NCBI GenBank assembly: GCA_032622095.1 | Contig: CP136063.1 | Span: forward strand, 67,159,897 to 67,223,896 | Source of the DNA: Siphonodentalium dalli | Taxonomy: Eukaryota; Mollusca; Scaphopoda; Gadilida; Siphonodentaliidae | Direction: 5' to 3' | Length of the DNA stretch: 64,000 nucleotides | Shown: positions 44,170 to 55,640 of the stretch, one piece after another | Position numbering within the stretch: position 1 is the first letter of the stretch | Layout of the letters: each line of letters begins with the position of its first letter | Position numbers and translations under genes: made by a program | The notes under the pieces: generated by a model | Seen by the model: only the letters and a program-made list of their open reading frames with translations | What the model was told of the DNA's origin: nothing | Databases searched by the model: none

Positions 44170-45600
44170 TGTGACTTTCCATCAATCAGCGTGTTATTTT
44201 TTCATGTAATATTGCTTCACCTTTCATTGATACACCGAGTAACATTTCATCTTTGAATTTGAATCTAATAAACCTGCCACATCTGCGTGATAGATGAGAC
44301 GGCGTCTTCTGCATTGATCTAAATTAATGTGGCTTAAAATGAGTTTTCCCACATTAGATGATAAAATGAACACAAATGCTGCTAATATGAATAATTTTTT
44401 TTCATTATATTCAAAATTCATTAATTTCTGTATTTTTGTAAGACAAAACTGAATTTTATCTGATTAAAAATTATTTAAAAGTTGAATAATAATTGTTAAT
44501 TTTTTTTTTATATAAACAGATCAAATTTATTAAAGAAATGTCTATTTTATGTATTAATCATAGTTTATTATGAACATGTAAAAACTAGTACAACCACATC
44601 TAACACGCGCCAATAAAGTTCATCTCCCTGTAACCATGATGATAGGAGAAACAGCAATAAAATAAATACTATATTCTATTATTATATAAATATACACTTC
44701 CTCCATGCTACATGGGAATAATATGCAATTATGCATGTAATATTTCTACTCATCTGACTTACCATCAATCAGATTGTTATTTTTTCATGTAATATTGCTT
44801 CACCTTTTCGTTGATACACTGAGTAACATTTCATCTTTGAATTTGAATCAAATAAATCTGCCACCTCAGCATGATGGATGAGACGGAATCTTATGAATTG
44901 AGCTAAATTAATGCGGCTTAAAATGAGTTTTCCACCTTAGATGGTAAAATGAACACAAATGCTGATAATATTGATAATGTTTCTCATTATTTATGAAATT
45001 CATATATTTCTGTCAGACAAAACTGAATGACTAGATGTATTTTATCTGAATAAAAATTATTTTAATGTTGAATAATAATTATTTAAAAGTTGAATAATAA
45101 TTATTTAAAAAAGTGAAAAACAGAATAAATTTGTTAAAGAAATGTCTATTTTATGTATTATTCATAATTTGTTTATCAACATATAAAACCATCATGCACC
45201 AAACACTCACCAATAAAGTTCATCTCCCCGAAACCATGATGATAGGAGAAACAGAAATATAAAAAGAAGTACTAAATTCTAATCTAGCCTTCCTCCATGC
45301 TGTGTGGGAGGAATATGCAATTATAATATTTGTACTAATGTGACTTGCCATCAATCAGCGTGTTATTTTTTCATGTAATATTGCTTCACCTTTCATTGAT
45401 ACACAGAGTAACATTTCATCTTTGACCATTTTAACATTTGGATTCGAATCAAATAAATCTGCCACCTCCATGTGATAGATGAGACATAGTCTTCTGAATT
45501 CAGCTAAATCAATGTGGGGTACAATGAGTTTTTCCACCTCAGATGCCAATCTCGACAATCCTATTCCAAAAGACATTAAAATCACAAAAGAGTCTTAACA
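44170..45600. repeat. Tandem triplication of a ~589-bp segment
   Basis: Three copies start near 44170, 44757 and 45346. They share tttcatgtaatattgcttca, gagtaacatttcatctttga and gttcatctcccygtaaccatga-type sequence, with about 85-90% identity by eye. The minus strand of each contains the same exon-like segment. Confidence 0.85.
45390..45560 (-). CDS. Exon-like open segment in the third (intact) triplication unit
   Basis: On the minus strand a 171-bp segment is open between an acceptor (tcttttggaatag|G) and a donor (ATGAAAG|GTGAAG). Both boundaries split a codon at phase 1. The translation has a plausible amphipathic start (SRLASEVEKLIVPHIDLAEF) and then RRLCLIYHMEVADLFDSN. The other two units carry the same segment with changes: 44802-44975 has a frameshift near the start, and 44224-44390 keeps most of it but lacks the NVKMVKDE insert region. 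This looks like a duplicated exon of an unknown gene, with two copies decaying. No family is recognised. A non-coding tandem duplication with a chance ORF is the alternative. Confidence 0.4.
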
Positions 45601-45685
45601 AAATAACCAGCAGTCCACAACTAGGAGAACACTTGTCTAGACGCAGAATTTACAACCCTTTGCTTCATAATGTAAATGGTTTAGT

Positions 45686-46157
45686 TTAACCCTTTCAGTG
45701 CCAGGGGCCGATGAGATCGTGCCTAATTTACGGTCTGTAAAATCTGCCCTAAAAAAAATTAAAAAATTAAAAATTTTGTTTTTTGTTTTTTGTTTTAGAT
45801 TGTTTTGGGTTGAATTTTTTTTTGGGTATGCTTAAGCATGCTATAGCGAATTTTAAAACAAACTGGATAAAACCTTAGGGGCATGTTATAACTCAAAACT
45901 ATCACCAAGTATTCATAGTAATAATTTTGATGCCCATGAAAAACGTAAGATTCCCTGGCACTAAACCTACAAAATAAGTCTTAAAGAATATAAGAAAAAA
46001 TTATTAAAATTGTAAAAAATTGTAAAAAATAATAACAAATGATGAAAAATTGTTAGGCCAATGCATTATCTATGGTCGACTCGCATATATAAGAGAATGC
46101 ATTGGCACAGGGTATATGGGTTGATACAAAAATCGGACCTGGCACTGAAAGGGTTAA
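45686..46157. mobile_element. TTAA MITE, CCCTTTCAGTGCCAGG subfamily
   Basis: TTAA at 45686-45689 and 46154-46157, with perfect CCCTTTCAGTGCCAGG ends. The hairpin module at about 46056-46108 has lost most of its left arm. The interior closely matches the 16.5-kb copy. Confidence 0.85.
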
Positions 46158-46217
46158 ACAATATTTTATTTGAATTAAACAGAACAAGATCAATAATAAT
46201 ATAAACATGAAATCATG

Positions 46218-46382
46218 TAAGGTAATGCCCAAAGTATATGACCCTTTAACTACAGCATTTCAGCATTTAGTCCGAAATATGGCTTGTTGCCATTCATCGG
46301 AAAGCTCTTTCTGACTGAATTCTGAAAAATTTCCCATAATTCTGCTGTGGTTTGCTTGTCGATTATTTAGGGCATTACTGTA
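46218..46382. mobile_element. TA MITE family B copy
   Basis: It starts taaggtaatgcccaaag and ends ttagggcattactgta, with a degraded left end. Confidence 0.75.
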
Positions 46383-46456
46383 TCATTCAAAAGAGGATCA
46401 AACAACAAGCCATTTAGAATTTTGTTAAGTCGTTTTCCTTGGAAGTTGGAATATAA

Positions 46457-46675
46457 TACAGTAATGCTCTAATTAATCGACTTCTTATAACCACAGCAGA
46501 ATTATGGGTAACTTTTCAGGATTTAGTCGGAAATATGGCTTATTGCCATTCATCGGAAAGCTCTCCCCAAGAGCTTTCCGATGAATGGCAACAAGCCATA
46601 TTTCCGACTAAATCCTGAAAAGTTACCCATAATCATGCTGTGGTTAAGCAGTCGATTAATTAGAGCATTACTGTA
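46457..46675. mobile_element. TA MITE family B, full-length foldback (CTCTAATTAATC variant)
   Basis: TA-CAGTAATGCTCTAATTAAT to ATTAATTAGAGCATTACTG-TA. The two halves are almost perfect inverted copies meeting at ctctccccaagag. A 219-bp hairpin. Confidence 0.88.
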
Positions 46676-47008
46676 TATTACCCCAGGTATCTTGGGGATA
46701 GATACCAGTGGGGTAAGGTAGTCGGGTTATGGTTCTGTTTGGTCCAAAAAAGAATGTTTTGTTAAAGGGAAATGAAAGGGGAAGAAATTGCAGGCAATAG
46801 ATGGAAATTAAGGGGGCATTTGTCAATTGATCTTGCCATTTATTGACAGAATAAAAGTCACGCAGAATGAAGGAAGTTTATACCATGATAAATAATTCTC
46901 ATTGTCACAAGCCAAGAAAAATTTAATTATAAAATGTTTTAGTTTGATCATTTCAAGACCCACTTGGAGGAAATTGAAAAGGACAAGTGATTAGGAATAT
47001 TCTCAATA
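46676..47008. other. No gene recognised
   Basis: AT-rich unique-looking sequence. Confidence 0.35.
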
Positions 47009-47110
47009 TACAGTAATGCCCTAAATAATCGACTCCTTAACCACAGCAGAGTTTTGCGTAACTTTTCAGGATATAGTCGGAAATATGGCTTGTTGTCATT
47101 CATCAGAAAC
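47009..47110 (+). mobile_element. TA MITE family B half, fused to family D
   Basis: TA-CAGTAATGCCCTAAATAATC to cattcatcagaaac, after which family D sequence (tctggggacctcattctg) begins with no spacer. Confidence 0.75.
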
Positions 47111-47448
47111 TCTGGGGACCTCATTCTGATTAGACTCTCAACTGCTATGAGAGACCTAGGATCAGATTGAAGTTCCCAAGTTGAAGTTGGTGATGTTCTC
47201 CTGTTGGGCACCTCAATTATGCATTTTATCTTCTGCAAATTAGGGGATATAGAAACTTCCTAGAAGGGAAAACATAACTATAACAATGTTAATTTGAGAT
47301 TCTAGATACTTCCCACAAGATTAGGCCTTAGCAGAATGAGGTCCCCAGAGGGTGAATTTGGTGATGCTAGCCTGCTGTGCGGGATAGCATCACTAAATTC
47401 ACCCTCTGGGGACCTCATTCTGCAAATGACACACGCTATTTGCAGGCT
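47111..47448. repeat. Foldback family D copy
   Basis: It starts within a stem, carries the spacer with cctaggatcagattgaagtt, then a full stem (gaggtccccagagggtgaat ... attcaccctctggggacctc). Confidence 0.75.
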
Positions 47449-47677
47449 TCCCTATAAACGAGATCCGCACTAAACCATCCATAGATCCGAGTCTTTAACT
47501 GTGATCTGCTCATCACAGTCGATTCCATTACGAATACTTATTTGGTTCGGGATTGGGACGGTGGACTGTGGCATGATAAATTCTGTAACGAAACGAGTTT
47601 TCAATTACTAGAATTTGTCACCTTCATTAGGGGCTGTCTCCCTGATAAAAAAAACCTTTATTCGGTATACTTTAATA

Positions 47678-47866
47678 TTCAGTAATAGCCTATATAATCG
47701 ACTCCTTAACCACAGCAGAATTATGGGTAACTTTTCCGGATTTAGTCGGAAATATGGCCTGTTGCCATTCATCGGAAAGCTCTCAATGAGAGCTCCGACT
47801 AAATCCTGAAAAGTTATCTATAATTCTGCTGTGGTTAAGGAGTCGATTATTTAGGGCATTACTGTA
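47678..47866. mobile_element. TA MITE family B foldback
   Basis: ttCAGTAATAGCCTATATAAT to ATTTAGGGCATTACTGTA. Arms meet at ctctcaatgagagctcc with a deletion in the right arm. Confidence 0.8.
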
Positions 47867-47969
47867 ATTCTCTCTTTATAGAAATTGTTAATTACAGTGA
47901 ACATCTCCAGATTCCGGCCATTACAGTTAAAATTTCTTCTGCATGATATTCCCACTACATCTATAATTT

Positions 47970-48128
47970 TCTTCCCCATGATACTGATATCATACTCAGG
48001 ACCATAACCGCACAAGAAACTGCTTAATTCACTTGAAACTGACTTCCCTTTGTTGCTACAGTATCTTACATGGATCAAGATGTGATCCACTAATGTAAGA
48101 TATAGTACCAATAAAAGCAAAATCGGAC
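47970..48128 (+). repeat. ~155-bp direct duplication, copy 1 (copy 2 at 48376-48533)
   Basis: Shared stretches include gatactgatatcatactcag, ttccctttgttgctacagta and taccaataaaagcaaaatc. The two copies flank the family B element at 48130-48344. Confidence 0.8.
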
Positions 48129-48129
48129 A

Positions 48130-48344
48130 TACAGTAATGTCCTAAATAATCGACTCCTTAACCACAGCAGAATTATGGGTAATTTTTGAGAATTTAGTCG
48201 GAAATATGGCTTGTTGCCATCCATTGGAAAGCTCTGTGAGAGTTTTCCAATGAATGGCAACAAGCCATTTTTCTGACTAAATCCTGAAAAGTTACCCATA
48301 ATTCTGCTGTGGTTAAGGATTCGATTATTTATGGCATTACTGCA
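48130..48344. mobile_element. TA MITE family B foldback between two direct duplicates
   Basis: TA-CAGTAATGTCCTAAATAAT to ATTTATGGCATTACTGCA. Near-perfect arms meet at ctctgtgagag. Confidence 0.85.
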
Positions 48345-48375
48345 TGTATTCCCAATACATCTACATGTATAAATT

Positions 48376-48533
48376 TCTTCCCCGTGATACTGATATCAAA
48401 CTCAGGACCATAACTGCACAAGACGCTGCTTAATTCACTCGACAACTGACTTCCCTTTGTTGCTACAGTATCTTACATGGATCAATATGTGATCCACTAA
48501 TGTAAGTTCGTACCAATAAAAGCAAAATCAGAC
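48376..48533 (+). repeat. ~155-bp direct duplication, copy 2
   Basis: Second copy of 47970-48128, about 90% alike by eye. Confidence 0.8.
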
Positions 48534-48817
48534 GTAGGTACCAGGCGGACATATGAATAAAGAATGAACGTCTCTCAGATGTTAACATAGAATGTCACGG
48601 TATTCTACGTGTATAACCCGAGAGTCAATCTCGTCTTATTAGATCATGCGCTCATCACTGATATGATGGGTTTATAGAGGGCCCTCAGGTCTATATGGTC
48701 TAGACTAGTTGCCCTATTTTAATCGAAACAAATGAAAACATGCCCGATTCAAAGGAATTATCAAGGCAATTATTCCTTTAAATTTCAAATTATACCCATT
48801 GCCATCGGATGATTCTC

Positions 48818-49237
48818 TTATCCCTTTCAGTGCTAAGTCCGATTTTTGTATCAACCCATATACCCTGTGCCAATGCATTCTCTTATTTATAAGAGAATGC
48901 ATTGGCCTAACAATTTTTCATCATTTTTTACAATTTTTTACAATTTTAATAACCTTTTCTTATATTCTTTAACAGACTTATTTTGTAGGTTTAGTGCCTG
49001 GGAATCTTATGTTTTTCATGGGCATCAAAATTATTACTATGAATACTTGGTGATAGTTTTGAGTTATAACATGCCCCTAAGGTTTTATCCAGTTTGTTTT
49101 TAAATTCGCCATAGCATCCTAAGCATACCCAAAAAAATTCAACCCAAAAACAAAATGTTTGTTATTTTTTTTAGGGCCGATTTTACAGACTGTAAATTAA
49201 GGCCGATGAGATCGGCCCCTGGCACTGAAAGGGTTAA
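48818..49237. mobile_element. TTAA MITE with minimal hairpin
   Basis: The left flank has decayed to TTAT and the right is TTAA. Ends are CCCTTTCAGTGC and GCACTGAAAGGG-type. The hairpin module (about 48868-48906) keeps only the distal stem, gccaatgcattctcttat and its complement. Confidence 0.8.
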
Positions 49238-49382
49238 TTAATGGAAATGAAAGCACTAAAATTATCCAATTAGAACAGCTGATTAGAACTGAAAATAAAT
49301 TAAATAGTGTAGAACTGAAAATATGATTGTTCTAGTTTCGATGTAAACCATCTGGTGATATCAGTTGTTTAGATGTTGGTTT

Positions 49383-49742
49383 ATGCAAGTCTGAGTTTAG
49401 TGGGCCTGTCATTGCAGATGAGGTTCCCAGAAGGTAAATTTAGTGACACTATCCTGCTTAGCAGTTAGCATCACCAAGTTCACCCTCTTGTGACCTCATT
49501 TTGCATGGTCTCATCTGCCATGGGAGACATAGACTCAGATTGAAGTTCACAAATGGTGAATATTGTGATGTACACCCATTGGGAACCTTGATTATGCAAT
49601 GTGTCGTCTGCCAATTTGGGGATATAGAGAAACTAAACTAAAAAAAAATAGAATCTATGTGAAGAAACTAGAAGTTTGATAATAAATTCACCTTCTGGGG
49701 ACCTTATTATGCAAATGACAGGCATATTAAACTCAGACTTGG
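49383..49742. repeat. Foldback family D copy (degenerate composite)
   Basis: caagtctgagtttagtgggc, first stem, spacer with atgtacacccattgggaacc, then tcaccttctggggacctta and ggcatattaaactcag. Confidence 0.75.
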
Positions 49743-50269
49743 GTTTATTTCAAAGGTCTGTTCGATTACTCTCCTATAGTGAGCCAAGTGACCCACTCAG
49801 AAATGGGCTTCATCCGTGAGTCCGTCCTTCCGAGAGTCTGTCTGTGCCAAAGAAAGGGGTTGATGGGGTTTGGACTTTGGTTTAAATGTGGTTTAGGGGA
49901 TTTTTGGGTTTAAGAGCTTAAGCACTTAAACCTTTTTGTAAATGCCATATTAACTGTTGTTTGGGGTCTATAAATCATTCTAACACAACTTTCTAAAAAC
50001 CACAAAAGTTTATGTGCATTCAAGGACAAGGATTGAGGCCTGACTTCAGCTCATTAACCCTGGACGTTCATAATAATATATCTGAAATAAAAAATAATTC
50101 TCCACTACTGAAGAGTTTACATAACACATATACATATACACATCAAATTACTAATACCAGAGTTTACAGAGATAATATATGTTGTATATGTGGTATGCTA
50201 ATATCAATATTCAAAGTAGCCCTTAAACCTCTTTCATTGGTGCACTTTGTGATGCCGCATTTAAGCTTG
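49743..50269. other. No gene recognised
   Basis: The frame at 50012-50280 runs into the next MITE and has no recognised family or splice signals. Confidence 0.35.
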
Positions 50270-50668
50270 TTAACCCTTTACCAAACAGAAGGGCCCTGTG
50301 CCAATGCATTCTCTTATATATGCGAGTCGACCATAGGTCGCCTCGCATATATAAGAGAATGCATTGGCTTAACACATTAAAAATTATAAAATTGTTAAAG
50401 AATGTAAGAAAAAATGGTAAAAAGTGTTAAAAAAAGATTTTTTTAGGCCAATGCATTCTCTTATATATGCGAGGCGACCTATGGTCGACTCGCATATATA
50501 AGAGAATGCATTGGCACAGGGCATAACTGTAACTATCACAATGTGGTCAAGGAGCCGGTTCAAATGAGATCCATATTTGTATGGTTCTATTGAGACAGAC
50601 CGAAGATATTTTAGGCTGTTGAAGCTTTATTTGGCCGGTTTTGGCCGGTTTGTTGGGTAAAGGGTTAA
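50270..50668. mobile_element. TTAA MITE, CCCTTTACC subfamily
   Basis: TTAA at 50270-50273 and 50665-50668. Ends are CCCTTTACCAAACA and TGTTGGGTAAAGGG. Two hairpin modules (about 50297-50367 and 50449-50516) in opposite orientation surround a short AT-rich spacer. Confidence 0.85.
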
Positions 50669-50884
50669 TGTGGACAGACCTGAGCTCAGACCTGAGCTCG
50701 TAAAACCACTATCCACTTGAACACCCTTTCATTTGTCTAGCCATCCATAACAACTTTGAAGCTCTATATTTTGGTAATTGTCAGTTGGATTTTAATGATA
50801 TTCCGTATGGTGATGAAGCTACATGTGCCTCTAGATGGCACATGTTGCGATTAATCGTTACACCCTTAACTGCCAGCTCTTTCC

Positions 50885-51915
50885 CTCTTTACCAGCCCTG
50901 CCATCGAAACATAGTTGAGCCTGCCCTGCCACCCAGACATAGTTGAGCCGAGTCCAGCTCTTTACCTGCCCTGTCAGCAAAACATAGTTGAGCCGAGTCC
51001 AGCTCTTTACCTGCCCTGTCAGCAAAACATAGTTGAGCCTTCCAGCTCTTTACCGGCCCTGTCAGCAAAACATAGTTGAGCCGAGTCCAGCTCTTTACCG
51101 GCCCTGTCAGCAAAACATAGTTTAGCCGAGTCCAGCTCTTTACCGGCCCTGTCAGCAAAACATAGTTTAGCCGAGTCCAGCTCTTTACCTGTCTGACATC
51201 CAAACATAGTTCAGCAGAATCCAGCTCCGAAGTTTACCTGCCCTGACATGAATCACATCCAAACATAGTTCAGCCTTCAAGCTCTTTACCTACCCTGCCA
51301 TCCAAACATAGTACCCCTAACTGCCAGCTCTTTACCTACCCTGCCATCCAAACATAGTACCCCTAACTGCCAGCTCTTTACCTACCCTGCCATCCAAACA
51401 TAGTACCCCTAACTGCCAGCTCTTTACCTACCCTGCCATCCAAACATAGTACCCCTAACTGCCAGCTCTTTACCTACCCTGCCATCCAAACATAGTACCC
51501 CTAACTGCCAGCTCTTTACCTACCCTGCCATCCAAACATAGTACCCCTAACTGCCAGCTCTTTACCTACCCTGCCATCCAAACATAGTACCCCTAACTGC
51601 CAGCTCTTTACCTACCCTGCCATCCAAACATAGTACCCCTAACTGCCAGCTCTTTACCTACCCTGCCATCCAAACATAGTACCCCTAACTGCCAGCTCTT
51701 TACCTACCCTGCCATCCAAACATAGTACCCCTAACTGCCAGCTCTTTACCTACCCTGCCATCCAAACATAGTACCCCTAACTGCCAGCTCTTTACCTACC
51801 CTGCCATCCAAACATAGTACCCCTAACTGCCAGCTCTTTACCTACCCTGCCATCCAAACATAGTACCCCTAACTGCCAGCTCTTTACCTGCCCTGCCATC
51901 CAAACATCATAGTTG
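50885..51915 (+). repeat. 45/46-bp minisatellite, ~21 units in two subtypes
   Basis: The first part (about 50895-51230) has 45-bp units of type gttgagccgagtccagctct. The second (51309-51890) has about 12.5 nearly identical 46-bp units of type tagtacccctaactgccagc. All share ctgccagctctttacc or ccagctctttacc. The 46-bp part is far more homogeneous, which indicates recent expansion. Reverse frames give only repeat peptides. Confidence 0.92.
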
Positions 51916-52598
51916 AGCCAAGTCAATTAAAGTGTCACATATCACAAATTTTGAATGCAGATTTGACAGAAAAATCATGCTTAATATGAGTTGAGAAGCA
52001 TCTCGATGTGTCATTCCAATCGAAACGTGGCCATTCTGATAAAAATGATAATTTGTATACCCAAACCCCCCCACATCCCTGATAGTTGGCCACTGTGTAA
52101 TAATTGACCAAGCTGAGTCCATCCTTGTAGAACGCTGACTGCATTCGTGTGTTGGTCGCTGAACTGGAAGGCATTGCAATAAGTGACTTGGTAATGTGAT
52201 TGGCTTGCTTGACTGTGATGTAATTACGATACGTTGGTTAAGGGAAATAGAACTTCAAAGTGACGAATGTTGATTCCTTCTCATCGCTCATTGTGTAACA
52301 GTGCTTCCCGGGTGCGTTCATTTATTCCTCTGAGTCCCTATCTCAATAACGTTTATAGGGGATTCGATTCTCCGAGGGATTGATGCTAGCCCAGGAACAA
52401 TCACCAAAATCATAAAATTATATTAGAAGCAGGCAGGATGATAATAATGTCATAGTAGATTAGTAAGAAAGATGTCATGCTATAACCCTGGTATGGGTCT
52501 GTTAGCAGTAAATATTGTTGGAGATACAGCCGGGCAATAAATGTGGGCGACAATTGTGTAACAAATATAATATGGTATATTATTTGTCTAGGAGATTA
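51916..52598. other. No gene recognised
   Basis: Unique-looking sequence after the minisatellite. Minus frames at 51907-52179 are not supported. Confidence 0.35.
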
Positions 52599-55318
52599 TT
52601 AACGCTTACATGACAGGAGCTGCAGTGGTGCAACATTAAAGATTCGATGCCAATGTATTCTCTTATATTTGAAGGTATCCCATATGGAGCCTCGCATATA
52701 TAAGAGAACTAGCAGGGTTACCCGGCGTTGCCCAGGTTAATGCGATGTGAAACCATCTGTATGCTGTGGATATTTGTTGGGAATAGAGAACACTCTTGTT
52801 CAAAGTGTTATACGTTTTCTCAATTGTATATTCAAATAGCATTACAAAACATGATTATTACAGTCATGGAATATAAGTAGTGGCCCACCTTGTCAATTGT
52901 CATTCTGTTTATCGCGATTAATCCGTTCCACCAATAATGAAGTATTTATTTAGTTACAACTGCGTATACGTCATACGTTATAATATGACATTAGTTCGAA
53001 TAAATAAAAGATGACAATTGGGTTTTACATATTGAGATGTATCAATCAATCTAGTGGGTTGGACTAAGATCTCGAGGATACCTGGCTATCATATCTCCAT
53101 GACGATACAGATGTTTCAAAGAAATTTCCAGGTGCTCCTCTGTTCATGGTGCTATATATTGGCTAAATATTCTCAGTTTCAACGAAATGTTGCTGCACGT
53201 GCATATCAGCTACATTTGCCAGACACAGAGCGAGATTTTGAGTTGTTTATGTCATCGATGAGTCTGTTCTAAACCCCTTGTCAGATGTCAGTATTGGGAG
53301 GATCCTGAAAAGTCATGTGCTACTAACTGCATTTTATTGTATATCAGAAGAAACTATATATGACTGCACACTGACCACTATTTTTGAACAGGCCTTCCAT
53401 ATATCCTGACAAATTGTAACTTTTTTGTGGAAACTATTGAATGGAACAGACTCAATTTTGTTATAATATATATGCAATCCTCTGACGGTTCGATGTCTCT
53501 CAGTTTGCACGAATATATGTATCTCTTCAATAGAATGATAAATATACGTTTAATGCTTCTTCTATGTATCTCTTTTTGCTAGCTCATTGTGTGAATGTCC
53601 TGATTGCCATCCCCATATAAATATGACAATTAAGAAGATATAATTGTTCAAGTGACTTATAAGTGGGTTACCATTTGTCGGGATTGTGAAATGTGAACGC
53701 CCAAATCTCCTTAAAATGATATGGAGATGGCCTGTGTGACTATATATAACTTATATGTGGATATCGGCGAATAGCAATCTTATCTATGATAGTGCATATC
53801 CGCTCGCCATCCGTGACGCAAACGACACCAAATGTGATTTAATTCATGGTATATCATTAGATAAAAACATGTATGAATTTGTTGGCAATTAGTGCCAAAT
53901 ATATTTGTATCAGCTTTTGCCTCTTCGATTGTACCGCGTGAAGTTATATATAGAACACAGAGACAGACAGAAAGACAGACAGACAGCATAATTTGATTTC
54001 TTGTATCATTTGAGAAGAACGTGTCTGAATTTGATGGTAATTGGTACTAAAAATATTTTGTATCAGTTTTTGGTGACCCTCCCATCCCTATTTCGGACTC
54101 AAGCTGCACACACTAAGACTCATTAGAGATTAGAGATGCATATATATGAAATTGGTGAAAATTGGCGAGTATACAAATTCGTATCAAATTGAAGATCCCC
54201 ATATCCCTCACCCATAGGGCACCAATTTGTTGTGTCTAAACCACACGATAAGATTCCTCGTATCACGGAGAAGAATATGTATCAATCTGGTGGAAATCGG
54301 CACTAAACATATATATATAATGTCCCTCTCATCTCTATACACCACTGACTCGAATGGCCCCACTTGTGACATCCTTAAACCACACAATTACACTCCTGAT
54401 ATCATGGAGATGATTGTTTATAAGTTTGGTGATAATCGGCGACTAAACAATGTTATTTTTATCAAATTTGGTGCCAATCCCTCCCTCCCCATCTCTCACC
54501 TAAACAACACCACTATGGCGTCTTTAAATCACATGATCAGATTCCTCGTATCATGGATAAGAACGTACAATTTGGGGGAAATTGGCGCCAAAACAATTCT
54601 GCATCAATTTTGGTGCCCCTGTCCCTTTCAATACATCCCCTGACTCGAATGAGGCCACTCTTGACAGATATAAGCCACGCCATTAGACTCCTCATACCAT
54701 GGGGATGCTTTTGTATAAGTGTGGTGGCAATCGGCGACTAAACCAATTATTATCAAATTTAGTGCCCACCCCCTCCCAATCTCTCATCCAAACGACAACA
54801 ATTTAGAGTTGTTAAATCGCACAATTAGATTCCTTGTATCATGGAGAAGAATATATATCAATTTGGTGGAAATCCGCGCTAAAATTAGTTTTATCAATTT
54901 TGGTGCCCCTCTCCCCTTTCGTGCAAATCTGACTCGAACGACGCCACTTTTGACATATTTAAACCACACCGTTGGATTCTTCATATCATGGGGATGATTA
55001 TATGTAAGTTTCGTGGCAATCGGCGACAGAAAAAAATTCTACCCCTCCCCCTTCCGGGTACCCCTGACGCGAACGGCGCGACTTTAGCCATATTTAAAAC
55101 ACACCATTAGATTCCTCATATTATGGGGATGATTATATATAAGTTTCGTGGCAATCGCCGACAAATTTTTGTTCTGCCCCTCCCCCTTTTCTGTCCCTGA
55201 CAACAACGGCGTCACTTTAGAAACTTTTAACCCCGACCATTATCTTTCTCGTAAAAAGTTACTCCTAGTAGACCCCTTTGGCATCATCTAGATGGTCCCC
55301 TGTGAATTTCTATAGAAC

Positions 55319-55353
<35 letters not shown>

Positions 55354-55529
55354 TTCGCAAATATAGATATAGAAGATGCACTGCCTTTCAAGTTCAAGGT
55401 AAATAGTATTATGCCTATGTATTCCCTTATATATGCGAGGCTCCCTGTGGGATACTCGCATATATAAGAGAATTCATTGGGACAAGGTTTTCGCAAAATT
55501 TCAGGAAGCTCCAGTCATGGAAGGGTTAA
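52599..55529. mobile_element. TTAA MITE (CATGACAGG/CATGGAAGGG subfamily) split by a 2.7-kb repeat
   Basis: TTAA at 52599-52602 and 55526-55529. The left part holds gcaacattaaagat and a hairpin module to 52709. The right part resumes at about 55380 with caaggtaaatagtattatgc and a second module (about 55413-55478). The unsplit order is seen at 29116-29377. Confidence 0.8.
52710..55379 (+). mobile_element. 2.67-kb repeat with ~146-bp internal units and a gacagacagaca tail, nested
   Basis: It begins actagcagggttacccggcg and ends with cagacagacagacattcgca followed by aatatagatatagaagatg. The central part (54220-55200) consists of about seven diverged units of about 146 bp sharing aaaccacacaattagattcc, tatcatggagatgattatat and ggcgactaaa. 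The start motif and gaca-type tail are typical of a widespread class of non-autonomous dispersed elements in animals. Its replication mechanism cannot be told from here. Internal short frames are not conserved. Confidence 0.7.
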
Positions 55530-55542
55530 CCCTTTCAACCAA

Positions 55543-55640
55543 GCTTTGAAATAGGGTGTCTGTCATTTGCAGAACGAGGTCCCCAGAGGGTGAATTTAGT
55601 GATGCTACCCCGCATAGACACCCTATTTCAAGGCTTGCTT
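55543..55640. repeat. Foldback family D fragment
   Basis: aagctttgaaatagggtgtc, tgcagaacgaggtccccaga, gggtgaatttagtgatgcta, then acaccctatttcaaggcttg. The right stem is deleted. Confidence 0.7.

Noticed and set aside
50889-51207. Minus-strand ORFs with KELDSAQLCFADRAG-like repeats
   Set aside because: They are translations of the 45-bp minisatellite. The 45-bp period keeps the frame open by arithmetic.
50885-51915. CRISPR-like regular array
   Set aside because: Units are head-to-tail with no unique spacers, and the setting is eukaryotic. This is a minisatellite.
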